Assembly: GCA_002304445.1 (NCBI GenBank)
Contig: NEVA01000006.1
Coordinates: 1-64,000, forward strand
Direction of reading: 5' to 3'
DNA from: Opitutia bacterium Tous-C4FEB
GTDB taxonomy: Bacteria; Verrucomicrobiota; Verrucomicrobiia; Opitutales; Opitutaceae
Length of the DNA stretch: 64,000 nucleotides
Shown: one piece after another, positions 54,190-63,729 of the stretch
Layout of the letters: each line of letters starts with the position of its first letter
Numbering within the stretch: position 1 is the first letter of the stretch
Position numbers and translations under genes: made by a program
The notes under the pieces: model-generated
What the model saw: the letters and a program-made list of their open reading frames with translations, nothing else
Database searches by the model: none
Told to the model about the DNA's origin: nothing

Positions 54190-55626
54190 ATGCCCATTCC
54201 CGTCACCGTCCTCACCGGCTTCCTCGGCGCCGGCAAAACCACGCTCCTCAACCGCATCCTCACCGAACAGCACGGCAAGAAACTCGCCGTGATCGAAAAC
54301 GAATTCGGCGAGGTCGGCGTGGACAACCAGCTCGTCATCCAGTCCGACGAAGAACTCTTCGAGATGAACAACGGCTGCATCTGCTGCACCGTCCGCGGCG
54401 ATCTCATCCGCATCCTCGGCCGCCTCATGAAGCGCAAGGAGCCCCTCGACGGCATCCTCATCGAGACCACCGGCCTCGCGAACCCCGGCCCCGTCGCGCA
54501 GACGTTTTTCACCGACGACGAGATGAAGGCCAACTTCCGCCTCGACGCCATCGTCACCGTCGTCGACGCCAAACACATTCTCCAGCACCTCGGCACCGAC
54601 GACGAATCCGTGAAGCAACTCGCGTTCGCCGACGTCATCATCCTCAACAAAACCGACCTTATCCCCGACTCCGAGCTCGCGCCGCTCGAAGCCCGCATCC
54701 GCGCCATCAACGCCGTCGCCAAGATCCATCGCGCGCAAAACGCCAACGTTCCCCTCGGCCACGTGCTCAACGTCGGCGGCTTCAACCTCGGCCGCGCCGT
54801 CGATGTCGACCCGAAGTTCCTCGAACCCGAATATCCCTTCGAATGGGCCGGCGCCTACGCGCTCCCCGTCGGCGCGCACGAACTCATCATCGGCCACCAC
54901 GGTCACGATCACGGCCACGACCACTCCCACGAAGGCCACGACCACGCGCACGGCGAGCACGACCACCATCACCACCACGGTAAAGCCAACGAACTCGACG
55001 TCGTCGTCATACCCGTAAAATTGCCCGTCAACGGCGACTTCACCACGCCCGATTCGCTCGCCGCCCTCGCTGCCGCGCGCGACGCCGCCGTCCACGTCTT
55101 CGCCGACTGGGAAGCCCGCCTCAAGGAGGGGGACACTGTCGTCCCCGGCGCGACGCTCCACCGCCTCCTCCTCCCCGAGGGCAACGGCAAGTTCGTGCTT
55201 AAAATCAAAGACCCCGGCTTCTATCTCGTCTTTGAATCCTGCGGCCACGACCCACTGCACATCCAGGTGATGGGCGAGACCGCGAAGCCGTGCTGGCAGC
55301 AGGATTTCCACGCCGCCCACACCCACAACGACGCCGTCACGAGCGTCGGCATCACCGAAAAAGGCGACCTCGACGGCAAGAAACTCAACGACTGGATCAG
55401 CGAACTCCTGCGCGTAAAAGGCGGCGACATCTACCGCATGAAAGGCGTGCTCGCGGTGAAGGGCTCCAACAAGCGCCTCGTCTTCCAAGGCGTGCACATG
55501 CTCTTCGACGCGAAATTCGATCGCGAGTGGAAGTCCGGCGAGCCCCGCCAAAACACCTTGGTCTTCATTGGCAAAAACCTCGACCGCCCCGCCCTCACGG
55601 AAGCGTTCAAGGCCTGCTTGGCGTAG
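54190..55626 (+). CDS. COG0523 GTPase (CobW/YciC-like metallochaperone) with a His-rich loop
   Basis: The protein has 478 residues from the ATG at 54190. Walker A is [12 protein letters not shown], the metal motif CxCC is [10 protein letters not shown], Walker B is [13 protein letters not shown] and the guanine motif is LNKTD. A loop of about 30 residues ([20 protein letters not shown] then DHHHHHHG) precedes the C-terminal CobW_C domain. COG0523 proteins deliver zinc, cobalt or other metals using GTP. The cluster suggests zinc allocation when CzcCBA exports metal. Its stop TAG lies in a GTAG sequence (55623-55626) that begins a hairpin-like repeat. Confidence 0.92.
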   Translation: MPIPVTVLTGFLGAGKTTLLNRILTEQHGKKLAVIENEFGEVGVDNQLVIQSDEELFEMNNGCICCTVRGDLIRILGRLMKRKEPLDGILIETTGLANPGPVAQTFFTDDEMKANFRLDAIVTVVDAKHILQHLGTDDESVKQLAFADVIILNKTDLIPDSELAPLEARIRAINAVAKIHRAQNANVPLGHVLNVGGFNLGRAVDVDPKFLEPEYPFEWAGAYALPVGAHELIIGHHGHDHGHDHSHEGHDHAHGEHDHHHHHGKANELDVVVIPVKLPVNGDFTTPDSLAALAAARDAAVHVFADWEARLKEGDTVVPGATLHRLLLPEGNGKFVLKIKDPGFYLVFESCGHDPLHIQVMGETAKPCWQQDFHAAHTHNDAVTSVGITEKGDLDGKKLNDWISELLRVKGGDIYRMKGVLAVKGSNKRLVFQGVHMLFDAKFDREWKSGEPRQNTLVFIGKNLDRPALTEAFKACLA

Positions 55627-55869
55627 GGCCGGCGCTCATCGCCGCGCCGCTCCGAACGCCCCGCACAACCTCCGCCCCACCGTCACAGTGACACAACGCG
55701 CGGACCGGCAGAGGGGCCTCGCCACCCGCATCGCGGCCTCGATCCAAGCAAAACGCCGGCGGTAGAAGCGCGCTTGCGCGCGATGACGTGCTCGATCGCC
55801 GGACAAATACGCGTCGCTACCGCCCGCAAGCGGGCTCCTACCCTGTGCCTACGCTACGCCTGACTCATA
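55627..55869. other. intergenic region with REP elements
   Basis: This 243-base convergent gap holds the GTAG-linked sequence at 55623 and the REPIN at 55762-55841. No gene is evident. Confidence 0.6.
55762..55841. repeat. REPIN: two inverted REPs with GTAG/CTAC ends
   Basis: GTAGAAGCGCGCTTGCGCGC then gatgac faces the inverted copy cgcccgcaagcgggctccta then c. They are separated by about 30 bases. The same family occurs singly at 3812 and 9798 and as a pair inside a gene at 32354. Confidence 0.82.
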
Positions 55870-57267
55870 TCACACATTGCCCAACCGCGCGGTCGAGTCG
55901 CCGAAGCGGTCGAGCTTCGTCACCCCGATTTGGTCGGCGAGCGTGAGGAAGAGGTTGCTCATCGGCTTCGATCCGTGCCGCACATAGCGGCCCGGCGTCA
56001 GTTGCCCGCCGCCACCGCCCGCGAGAATCACCGGGAGGTTGTCGTGCGAGTGGCGGTTACCGTCGGCATTGCCGCTGCCGTAAACGATGCGCGTGTTGTG
56101 GAGAACCGAGTTGCCGTCGATGTCGCGCGTCTCGTGCAGATCCTTCAAGAAGCGGGCAAACTGCTCGGCATACCAGCGGTCAATTTTCTCGATCTTCGCG
56201 ATGCGCTCCAAATTGCCCTGATGGTGCGAGAGATCGTGATGTCCTTCGAAGACGCCGATCTCGCCGAAGGAGCGGTTGCTGCCGTCGTGGGCCAGCGTAA
56301 ACGTCCCGATGCGCGTCGAATCGGTCTTAAACGCGAGCGCCAACATGTCATACATCAGGCGGACGTGATCACCGTGACTGCGCGGCACGCCCGCCGGCGT
56401 GTCGGTGTCGGGGTCGACGTTGGGGCCGAACTGCTCGGCCTTTCCGATTCGAATCTCAACGTCACGGATGCCGGTAAGATACTGGTCGAGTTTATCGCGG
56501 TCGTGGGCATCGAGCCGACCCTGCATCCGGCGGGTGTCTTCGTTGACGAAATCGAGCACGGAACGACGCGCCTCCATGCGGCGGCGGGCGTTCTCGGCGC
56601 GCTCGCCATGGGCGCCGCCGCCAAACATCCGCTCGAAGAGCAGGCGCGGATTCGACTCGGGCGGCATGGGCGTCGTCGCGGAGCGCCACGAGAGATTGTG
56701 TTGGTAAGCGCAAGCGTAGCCGGAATCGCAGCTGCCAGACCGGCGCTCGACGTCGCAGGTGAGTTCAAGCGAGGGGAAACGCGTGAGGTGGCCGACTTGG
56801 CCGGCCATCACCTGATCGATCGAAATGCCCGCCCGGATCTCGGTCGCGCTCTTGTTGAGCCGCACCCCGGTCAAAAAGACGCCGTTGCCGCGCGCATGGT
56901 CGCCGGCGCCGTCTTTGCCGCCCTTCGCGTTGGCGTGATCAAGCCCGCTCACCACCTGCAGCTGGTTCTTCAGGGCCGCGAGCGGCTCCAGCGTGGGACC
57001 GAAACGGAAATCCGAGCCGCCGCCCTCGGGCCACCATGAGGCGGGAATCGCCCCGTTGGGGAAATAGACGAACGCCGTGCGCAACGGCGCACCGGTCGCG
57101 GTCGTGGCGAGACCCTTGGCCGCCTGCGCCGCCAACAGCCGCGACGGCACCAGCGAAGCGAGCGAGGGCAACGCGATGCACGCGCCGAGACCGCGCAGGA
57201 AATGCCGGCGGTTCATGGCTTGGGTGTGCTGCTCGGCGGTGAACGAATCGGGCGGGGATGCTTTCAT
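55870..57267 (-). CDS. DUF1552 protein, Tat-exported
   Basis: About 465 residues from the ATG at 57267, which overlaps the upstream stop (ATGA); a second ATG at 57216 gives MNRRHFLRGLGACIALPSLA, a Tat signal. The DUF1552 core is RTAFVYFPNGAIPASWWPEG, RGNGVFLTG, SGYACAYQHNLSWRS and LAHDGSNRSFGEIGV. The family always occurs next to a DUF1592-type cytochrome-like protein and is otherwise uncharacterised. The two probably form one periplasmic system. No substrate is suggested by the sequence. Confidence 0.9.
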   Translation of the reverse strand: MKASPPDSFTAEQHTQAMNRRHFLRGLGACIALPSLASLVPSRLLAAQAAKGLATTATGAPLRTAFVYFPNGAIPASWWPEGGGSDFRFGPTLEPLAALKNQLQVVSGLDHANAKGGKDGAGDHARGNGVFLTGVRLNKSATEIRAGISIDQVMAGQVGHLTRFPSLELTCDVERRSGSCDSGYACAYQHNLSWRSATTPMPPESNPRLLFERMFGGGAHGERAENARRRMEARRSVLDFVNEDTRRMQGRLDAHDRDKLDQYLTGIRDVEIRIGKAEQFGPNVDPDTDTPAGVPRSHGDHVRLMYDMLALAFKTDSTRIGTFTLAHDGSNRSFGEIGVFEGHHDLSHHQGNLERIAKIEKIDRWYAEQFARFLKDLHETRDIDGNSVLHNTRIVYGSGNADGNRHSHDNLPVILAGGGGGQLTPGRYVRHGSKPMSNLFLTLADQIGVTKLDRFGDSTARLGNV

Positions 57268-59831
57268 GGGGCGGGAGCGTTGAGGCTGACGTTGACCGCG
57301 CGAATGGGTGCGCGGCGTTGTTGGAAAGGAGCGGAATCGATGACGCCGCGGATCAAGGCCGAGGGGCGGCCGCCGGCGGCTTCGAGCTTGGCGGCCAATT
57401 GGTCGAGCGTGTCCGTGTCGGTGTATTCGACCCCGCGCCCGAGCGCATACGTGAGAAGTTTTTCGCCCACGTTGTGATAGAAATCGCCCCGGTGACCGGT
57501 GGCGAGGATGCGTTTCAGCTCCCGGATGTTGGAAAACTTTTCGCCCGTGATGAGCTGGCCGGTCGAATCGATCTCGTGATTCGCCTCGGCGGTGCGCCAT
57601 TGGCCGAGGGCGTTGAAATTTTCGAGGGCGAGTCCGAGCGGATCCATGCGGCTGTGGCAGGAATAGCAGGTCGGGTTGGTGGCGTGCAGCGCCATGGTTT
57701 CGCGGAGCGTCATCTGTGCGAGCTTTTCGGGGCTGGCAGCATCTTCCAGCCCGGGGATATCGGGCGGCGGCGGGGCGGGCGGCGTGCCCAAAATCGCTTC
57801 CAAAATAAAGACGCCGCGCTTCACGGGCGACGTGCGCGTGGGATTCGACGTTACCGCGAGCACACTGCCGTGGGTCAGCACGCCGCCCCGCGGGCTGTCC
57901 GGCGGCAACATCACCTTGCGCATCGCCCGACCGGTGACGCCGGGGATGCCATAATGCTTGGCGAGCTCCTCGTTGAGAAACGTGTAGTCGCTATCGATCA
58001 GCTCGGTGAGCGGACGGTCCTCTTTGAGTATATGCTCAAAAACCATCTCGGTCTCATCCAACATCGCCTGCCGAAGCGGCCCCGTGAGCTGAGGCACCGT
58101 TTGCCGGCTCCCTTCGGTCCGCACTTGTCTCGCCGCCGCGAGATCGGCGAGGTCCTGCGGCGTGCGCCGCACATCCGGGATATCCGATATCCGCCGAATC
58201 ACCGCGCGCGCCTGTCGGAACGCCGCGCTCGGCGGATGCTCCCGGAGATACACCGCACTGCCGTCGATCACCACGGTCGAAATATCGCGCGACTGCAGCC
58301 ATTGGCCGGTGAAATTCCGCACAAACTCGGCCGAGCGCGGATGGGCCATGAGACGGGTGATCTGCGCGGGAAGCGTTGCCCGGAGCTTCTGCTCCCGAGC
58401 CAGCCGGAACAGCTCTTCATCCGGCATCGTGGACCAGAACAGATACGACAGCCGCGAGGCCAAGGCATACTCGTCGATCAGCGGATGCGTCTGGCCCGGC
58501 CGGATCGGTTCCACGCCTTCCTCCCGAAAAATAAATCGGGGCGACGCCAAGACCGCCACCATCGCCTGCGCGACGCCGGCTTCGAAGCTGCCGTCGGGCT
58601 GCGTCATCACGCGCTCGGCCAAACCAACGAGCCGCTTCACCGTAGGCTCGTCGACCGGACGCCGAAACGCGCGGGTCGCAAATTGCCCCAACAGTTCGCC
58701 CGCGTAAGCCCGCCGCCCGGCCAACTCCGCAGGCACAACCTTCGGAAAAAACCGCGCGTAATTCTTCGGTGCGACCCAGTGCTCCGGTGCCATCGGTCCC
58801 TTCACGGTCACGCCGTTGAGCCGGATCCGCAGCTGCCGCTCCTGGGGCATCGCATCGCCCAACGGCCTGATTTCCACCGACAGCTCGTGCTCTCCCGCCG
58901 CCCAATCCCGGTCAAAAGTAAACTCATGCGGAATGCTGCCCTCCCGGGCGAACTCGCGCTCAAGCAACGGCTCGCCTCCGACGCGGAAGATGAGCACGGC
59001 CCGGTTGAGATCGAACTTGTCCTCCACGTAGCGTTCGACCGTCCGCAGATCGAGCACCAGTTGATACCTGCCGGCCACAGCGACGCGGTGCTTCGCCGTC
59101 GCGACCGCCGGCACATAGTAGGACAACTCCAAAGCGGAGCCCGGTGACGCACCTCCGCGCTCCCGTCCACGCGCCGGGTCGACCGCCACGGGCGGAGCCG
59201 ACGATACAAATTTGCGCCCCGGCACCGTCGTTTCATCGACTACTTTCGCGATCGTCGGAACCGCCAAAGCGATCACCCGCTGCGCCGTGTCGAGATAACG
59301 CTCGAGCAACAAGGGCGAGACCGTGAGCACATCGCCGATGTTGTCGAAACCGTGTCCGGAATCGTCGGCCGGAAACTCCAGCTTGGTGTCGACCTCGATG
59401 CCGGTGAGATCGCGCACGGTGTTGCGATATTCGGTGCGATTCAGCCGACGCAAGGTCACGCGACCGGGATCGGGCACCGCCGGATCGAGCTCAAACACAT
59501 CGCGCTTCACCCATTTCGTCAGCTTTTCCGCCAGCTCCGGCGGGAGCCGCGGTTCGTCGGCCGGTGGCATGATGCCCGTGCGGACGTTGCGCAGCGCCCG
59601 CACCCAGAGCGCGTGGTCCTTGAGGTCCGCGCCGCTCGCAAACTCGTCGAGCGTGACGCCGCCTTTGTCGATGCCGCCGCCGTGGCAGCCGTAGCAATAC
59701 TCGTTCAAGATCGGCTTAATCTCCTTCGCGAAGAAGTCCAAAGCTGGGTCTGCGGCACGGCTATCCGCCAGCCCGCCGAAAACGGCGAGCCCAAGCAGAG
59801 GGCCAAGGAAATTGCAGCGGGGGGAACGCAA
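57264..59831 (-). CDS. multi-domain Planctomycete-type c-type cytochrome protein (DUF1587/1592/1588/1585)
   Basis: The protein has 855 residues with a signal peptide (FLGPLLGLAVFGGLADSRAA). The first haem site is EYCYGCHGGGIDKGGVTLDE (CxxCH, PSCyt1). Then follow DUF1587 (LRRLNRTEYRNTVRDLTGIE), DUF1595, DUF1592 (YALASRLSYLFWSTMPDEEL), DUF1588 (GVLTHGSVLAVTSNPTRTSP) and a second CxxCH in PTCYSCHSRMDPLG with DUF1585. It is probably a periplasmic electron-transfer enzyme of unknown substrate, coupled by overlap to the DUF1552 gene. The family is restricted mainly to Planctomycetes and Verrucomicrobia. Confidence 0.93.
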   Translation of the reverse strand: MRSPRCNFLGPLLGLAVFGGLADSRAADPALDFFAKEIKPILNEYCYGCHGGGIDKGGVTLDEFASGADLKDHALWVRALRNVRTGIMPPADEPRLPPELAEKLTKWVKRDVFELDPAVPDPGRVTLRRLNRTEYRNTVRDLTGIEVDTKLEFPADDSGHGFDNIGDVLTVSPLLLERYLDTAQRVIALAVPTIAKVVDETTVPGRKFVSSAPPVAVDPARGRERGGASPGSALELSYYVPAVATAKHRVAVAGRYQLVLDLRTVERYVEDKFDLNRAVLIFRVGGEPLLEREFAREGSIPHEFTFDRDWAAGEHELSVEIRPLGDAMPQERQLRIRLNGVTVKGPMAPEHWVAPKNYARFFPKVVPAELAGRRAYAGELLGQFATRAFRRPVDEPTVKRLVGLAERVMTQPDGSFEAGVAQAMVAVLASPRFIFREEGVEPIRPGQTHPLIDEYALASRLSYLFWSTMPDEELFRLAREQKLRATLPAQITRLMAHPRSAEFVRNFTGQWLQSRDISTVVIDGSAVYLREHPPSAAFRQARAVIRRISDIPDVRRTPQDLADLAAARQVRTEGSRQTVPQLTGPLRQAMLDETEMVFEHILKEDRPLTELIDSDYTFLNEELAKHYGIPGVTGRAMRKVMLPPDSPRGGVLTHGSVLAVTSNPTRTSPVKRGVFILEAILGTPPAPPPPDIPGLEDAASPEKLAQMTLRETMALHATNPTCYSCHSRMDPLGLALENFNALGQWRTAEANHEIDSTGQLITGEKFSNIRELKRILATGHRGDFYHNVGEKLLTYALGRGVEYTDTDTLDQLAAKLEAAGGRPSALIRGVIDSAPFQQRRAPIRAVNVSLNAPAP

Positions 59832-60092
59832 AGGGGGAAGCGGGGAAAATGATTATGAGAGCCAAAAAAGCAAAGCCGGCTTACGAACAGACCAGACGCG
59901 CCGACCCTCGGAAAGTTGTTAACGACTCGACCGGGGGCCAGAGAAATTTCGCGCTCAGTGAAGAGCGCGAAGCGACGGGCGCATCTCAGTTTCTTACTCG
60001 GCGTAGGGGCGGAACTTGTGTCCGCCCGGGTGGGCGTGGTCGAGCCACGCCACGACAGAAGCCGGCCCTACTCGATCAAACCGGCGCCGCGA
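59832..60092. other. intergenic region with a GTAG/CTAC inverted pair
   Basis: This 261-base gap contains the repeat at 60003-60071. The remainder shows no ORF with coding character and no terminator. Confidence 0.5.
60003..60071. repeat. REPIN-like inverted pair with GTAG/CTAC ends
   Basis: GTAGGGGCGGAACTTGTGTC then cgcccg is followed by gtggtcgagccacgccacga, and the block ends in ggccctac at 60071. It is a third REP type with less regular symmetry. Confidence 0.6.
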
Positions 60093-63000
60093 TCAGAAGG
60101 TGAACGTATTCGTGATCGACCACTGTTTGGGCTGCGGAATCCGCGCCGAGGCGACCTGCCCGTTGGGCTGGGCGGTGACGGCGATCAGGTCGTCGTCGCC
60201 CAAGAAATCGCGGACGTTGAGTTGGATCGACCAGCCGATCTTGCCGTCTCTGAACTTGCGGCCGTAGCGCAGCCAAGCGTCGCAGTTGAGCTGCTCGCTG
60301 CCGTAAAACGGTTGATTGATGTCAGAGACCCAGACGCCGATCGAATTTCGCTTCACGCCGTAGCCGATCGCCACGCGGTCCTGCCAGCGGGCGGCGCCGC
60401 CGATGCCGAAGCCTTTGAGCGGCCCCGTGACAAAGTCGTAGTTTGTCACCGCGTTGAAACGCCACTTGCGGAGCTCTTGCACCGCAGCGCCGTTGGCTGC
60501 GAGGGCATTGAGGTAAGGGATATACATGTTGTTGGTCGTGGCGCCGCCGAACCGGGTGCCCGTCACGCTGTTGAAATACGGAATGTCCTCGAACCCTTCC
60601 TGCGCGCGGATGCTCGTGGCGGCGATGCCGTTGCCATCCGACCAGAGGGGCAGATTTTTTGCCACAAAGGCCGCGAAGTCGGCGCCGTAGTTGGCGCGCA
60701 CCGCTTCCTGCATCGCGGCGTTGAAGGTGATGCGCCAGTTGCGGCGGGGATTGTAGGTGCCCTCAAATTCCCAGCCTTCCGCTGTGGTGTCGGAGATATT
60801 GCCGACGTTTGGCGGACGCGTGGCGCTCCAGTTTCCGCCACCAGCGGCCTGGGAGAAGGCCCACGAGGATACGAGCTGCGGATCGACCGGGCGGAGCCAC
60901 TCGGCGGCGGTGCGCTGGGTGAACCAAAGGTTGCGGGCGGTGGTCTCGGCCGCGGTGAGCGCGGGGTTCGCGTTGCCCGCCTGAGCCGGCGCGGTGAGCG
61001 AAGCGCGCAGCGGGAGGTAGCGCGGATCGCTCGGCGCAAAGCCAAACCATTTGTTGATGAGCACCTCGCTGGTGTTGGAACCGCGCAGTCCGTTCATCGC
61101 GCGGGTGACGTCGTTGCCCGGCCAAAACGTATTGTAGAAGGTACTCACGTCGTTCGCCTGCGTGGTTTTGTAGTTCACGATGCGCAGGACGAATTTCTGG
61201 TCGGCAAACGAGAGCGTGAGACCCTTGTCCACCGTGGAACCGGCGGGCGGGCTGAACGGGCGGCCGTAAACATCGGCCACCGTCGAGGACGGCCGGAAAT
61301 TTTCCGAGCGGTTATAGGACAAGCTCACGTCCATCCCGAGCGGGAGGCGCTGCTTGATGAAATCGGGCGCGTGGCCGACGACGCTCCAGCTCACGGTCCG
61401 GTCCTTGGCGTAGATGTTGGGTTTGGCGGGCGAGATCCACGACGCCGCGAAGGGATCGACCTGATTCGTCGCCGTGACGCGCACCGGCGCGCCGCGGTTG
61501 AAAAGCGAAAACTCGTCTTCGCGCCAGCCGACGAGGCCGACGAGTTTGCGGTTGAGAAAATAACTCTGCCAGATCGCGGAGTAGCTCGTGGTCTGGTTCC
61601 GCGCGCGCGAGGCGTTGGAGTAGAGTTTGTCGAGACCGCTCTCCGGTCCGATCACGGTCACGGGGGCGTTGGTCACCCACTCGTTGGTCCGATTGTCGAA
61701 GAGCAACGCAGTGCCATTGGTCCGGGGAATGTGCGGCGCGGTGAGGCCTTGGATACCGGCGCCGGCCGCCGACGTGCGATTGGCCAGCGAGCCGCCGAGG
61801 TAGTGGATCGCGGCGTAATCGGGATAGGTCAGCGCGGCGGGATTGTTGGCGTAGGCGTTGAGGTCGGTCGTGTAGGAGAACCCCTGGTAACTGCGGGAAA
61901 ACGTGGAGCTCTCAAGGTCGCTGTAAACGCCCGTGACCGTGTGCTTGCCGAGATGGCGGAGCAGGCCGGATTTTTGCGTGAGATCCAGGGTGGCGTAGGA
62001 GGTCGCGCGGAAAGCCTTGCGGCGGTTGTTGGAGAAATTGTTGCCGATGGAATCGGAGGCGAAATACGGCCGGCCGAAGTTGGGGTTGACCGCTCCGTTC
62101 ACGAGCCGGCTTTGCATATCGACATGGATCGTCGCCGCGTCGAAGCCGATGATGCTGGTGTTGGCGCGGTCCTGTTTCTGCTCGTCGTAGGCGACTTCAA
62201 AGCCGAGGGCGTCTTTGAAAAAGGTCTGCCGGAAACTGGCGTTGAAGGCGTTGAACTTCGCGCCCTCGCGTTTGTTGGGGCCGTCGAGCAGCGTGTTGTA
62301 GAAATCGAAGACCGAAGGATCGCGGATCTCCTGGTATTTCCAAAGCCCGGCGTAAGCCTGGCCGGCGGGCGCGAACTGTTGGTTGAGGAAAAAGAGCGGG
62401 TTGTTGCCCTGCGTCGTGTAGTTGCCGACGCCGAACCATTGGGTGAACGGATTGCCGCCGCGGCTGAGCATGAACGCCGGCGTGCCGGGGCCGCCCATCA
62501 CGGCGGAGTTGGGATCCGTGAAGACGCCGCCGACTTGGCCGAACCAACGGCCCGCCGAGCCGAGATGCGCCGCAAGCAGCGGATTGGTGGTCACCGTCGT
62601 GGGCTGGCTCGGATCGATGGCGACCTTGTTCAGCACGTTGAACCAAACCGAGAGTCCGTCCTGCGGCGGCGTGGGCCGGGGGCGGTTGGCCGAGATTTCC
62701 CCGGTCTCATAGCTTACGTTGAGCTGCGTGAACGCGTCGCGGATCAGGCGCGGCTCCCAGCGCAGCGCCGCGTAGAGCCGGCGGTCGTCCTCGAAGGCGG
62801 GCTTTTGGCGGAATTTCTTGTCGTCGTTCAGGCCGATGACGCGCACCGCCAACCGGTCCTTCATGATGGACTGGTTCAGATCGAGCACCTCGCGGTGCGA
62901 ATCGTAGCGGCTATAGGTCTGCTGAAAGACCAAGGCATTTTTGCGCAGATTCGGGACTTTCAGCTGGTTGTTGATGATGCCCGCCGGGCTACCAAGGCCG

Positions 63001-63605
63001 AACAGAATGGCATTGGCCCCGCGTGAAATATCGACGCGCTCGGTGTTATACGAATCGAGCCCGATATCGGTGGGGAAAAAATCCCGGGTGAGATCGGCGC
63101 CGCTGAGCCCGCGCACCCGCGTCGAAACATTCGGGCTCTGAAGATTGGCTTCCGCGTTGGAAAAATTATTGCCCGTGCTGACGCCGGAGTAGTTGCCGCC
63201 GGGGCCGGATGCCTCCGTGCCCGTCGTGTAAACGAGAATCTCCTTGGTGTTCGTCGAGCCCGTGTCGGCCAAAAATTGGGCGTTCACCACGCTGATCGCC
63301 GCGCCGACATCGCGGAGCTCCGTCCGCAGGCGCGTGCCCGCCAACGTCGACGCCGACTGGTAGCCTTTGTCGGTGTCGGTCTCGACCACGAACGGCGTGA
63401 GCTTCACCACCTCTTCGGAATCGCGGACGACCGGCGCCGCAACCGATCCCGGGGCCACCGTCGATTTCCTATCCGCGGCCTTGGCGGCAGCCGGAGTGGG
63501 CGGCGCGGCCAGTTGAGCCGAGAGCGAGGAGGCGCCGAGCAGGCCGAAAACGGCGCACACGACTCGAATTGTCCGATCAAAAAAGAGCGAGGAATTGGAT
63601 TTCAT
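60093..63605 (-). CDS. large TonB-dependent receptor (opitutacean SusC-like type)
   Basis: The protein has 1170 residues from the ATG at 63605, giving a signal peptide (TIRVVCAVFGLLGASSLSAQ). Before the plug comes EEVVKLTPFVVETDTDKGYQ then SASTLAGTRLRTELRDVGAA, the form typical of Opitutaceae TonB receptors. The plug has STRVRGLSGADLTRDFFPTD then IGLDSYNTERVDISRGANAI. The barrel ends in WSITNTFTF. It probably imports a glycan or other organic; no SusD partner is nearby. The sugar-isomerase-like gene upstream lies 124 bases away. Confidence 0.92.
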   Translation of the reverse strand: MKSNSSLFFDRTIRVVCAVFGLLGASSLSAQLAAPPTPAAAKAADRKSTVAPGSVAAPVVRDSEEVVKLTPFVVETDTDKGYQSASTLAGTRLRTELRDVGAAISVVNAQFLADTGSTNTKEILVYTTGTEASGPGGNYSGVSTGNNFSNAEANLQSPNVSTRVRGLSGADLTRDFFPTDIGLDSYNTERVDISRGANAILFGLGSPAGIINNQLKVPNLRKNALVFQQTYSRYDSHREVLDLNQSIMKDRLAVRVIGLNDDKKFRQKPAFEDDRRLYAALRWEPRLIRDAFTQLNVSYETGEISANRPRPTPPQDGLSVWFNVLNKVAIDPSQPTTVTTNPLLAAHLGSAGRWFGQVGGVFTDPNSAVMGGPGTPAFMLSRGGNPFTQWFGVGNYTTQGNNPLFFLNQQFAPAGQAYAGLWKYQEIRDPSVFDFYNTLLDGPNKREGAKFNAFNASFRQTFFKDALGFEVAYDEQKQDRANTSIIGFDAATIHVDMQSRLVNGAVNPNFGRPYFASDSIGNNFSNNRRKAFRATSYATLDLTQKSGLLRHLGKHTVTGVYSDLESSTFSRSYQGFSYTTDLNAYANNPAALTYPDYAAIHYLGGSLANRTSAAGAGIQGLTAPHIPRTNGTALLFDNRTNEWVTNAPVTVIGPESGLDKLYSNASRARNQTTSYSAIWQSYFLNRKLVGLVGWREDEFSLFNRGAPVRVTATNQVDPFAASWISPAKPNIYAKDRTVSWSVVGHAPDFIKQRLPLGMDVSLSYNRSENFRPSSTVADVYGRPFSPPAGSTVDKGLTLSFADQKFVLRIVNYKTTQANDVSTFYNTFWPGNDVTRAMNGLRGSNTSEVLINKWFGFAPSDPRYLPLRASLTAPAQAGNANPALTAAETTARNLWFTQRTAAEWLRPVDPQLVSSWAFSQAAGGGNWSATRPPNVGNISDTTAEGWEFEGTYNPRRNWRITFNAAMQEAVRANYGADFAAFVAKNLPLWSDGNGIAATSIRAQEGFEDIPYFNSVTGTRFGGATTNNMYIPYLNALAANGAAVQELRKWRFNAVTNYDFVTGPLKGFGIGGAARWQDRVAIGYGVKRNSIGVWVSDINQPFYGSEQLNCDAWLRYGRKFRDGKIGWSIQLNVRDFLGDDDLIAVTAQPNGQVASARIPQPKQWSITNTFTF

Positions 63606-63729
63606 AAGATAAATGAGTGAAGCGTTGCCCGGCGGGAACCGGGCCAAAGTGAACGACTGCGTTTTCCCGTTCGACGGGACAACCCACCGCGGCTGCCATG
63701 CGGTGGGGTTGGGCAACAGGCAGTGCCGC

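Noticed and set aside
54163-55551. A 462-codon frame antisense to the COG0523 gene
   Set aside because: The plus-strand gene has Walker, CxCC and NKxD motifs; the antisense frame has only low-complexity Val/Glu/Asp sequence.
57258-63026. Two very long plus-strand frames (57258-59147 and 59916-63026)
   Set aside because: They are antisense to the DUF1592 gene and the large TonB receptor, which have convincing motifs, and they show no family motif themselves.
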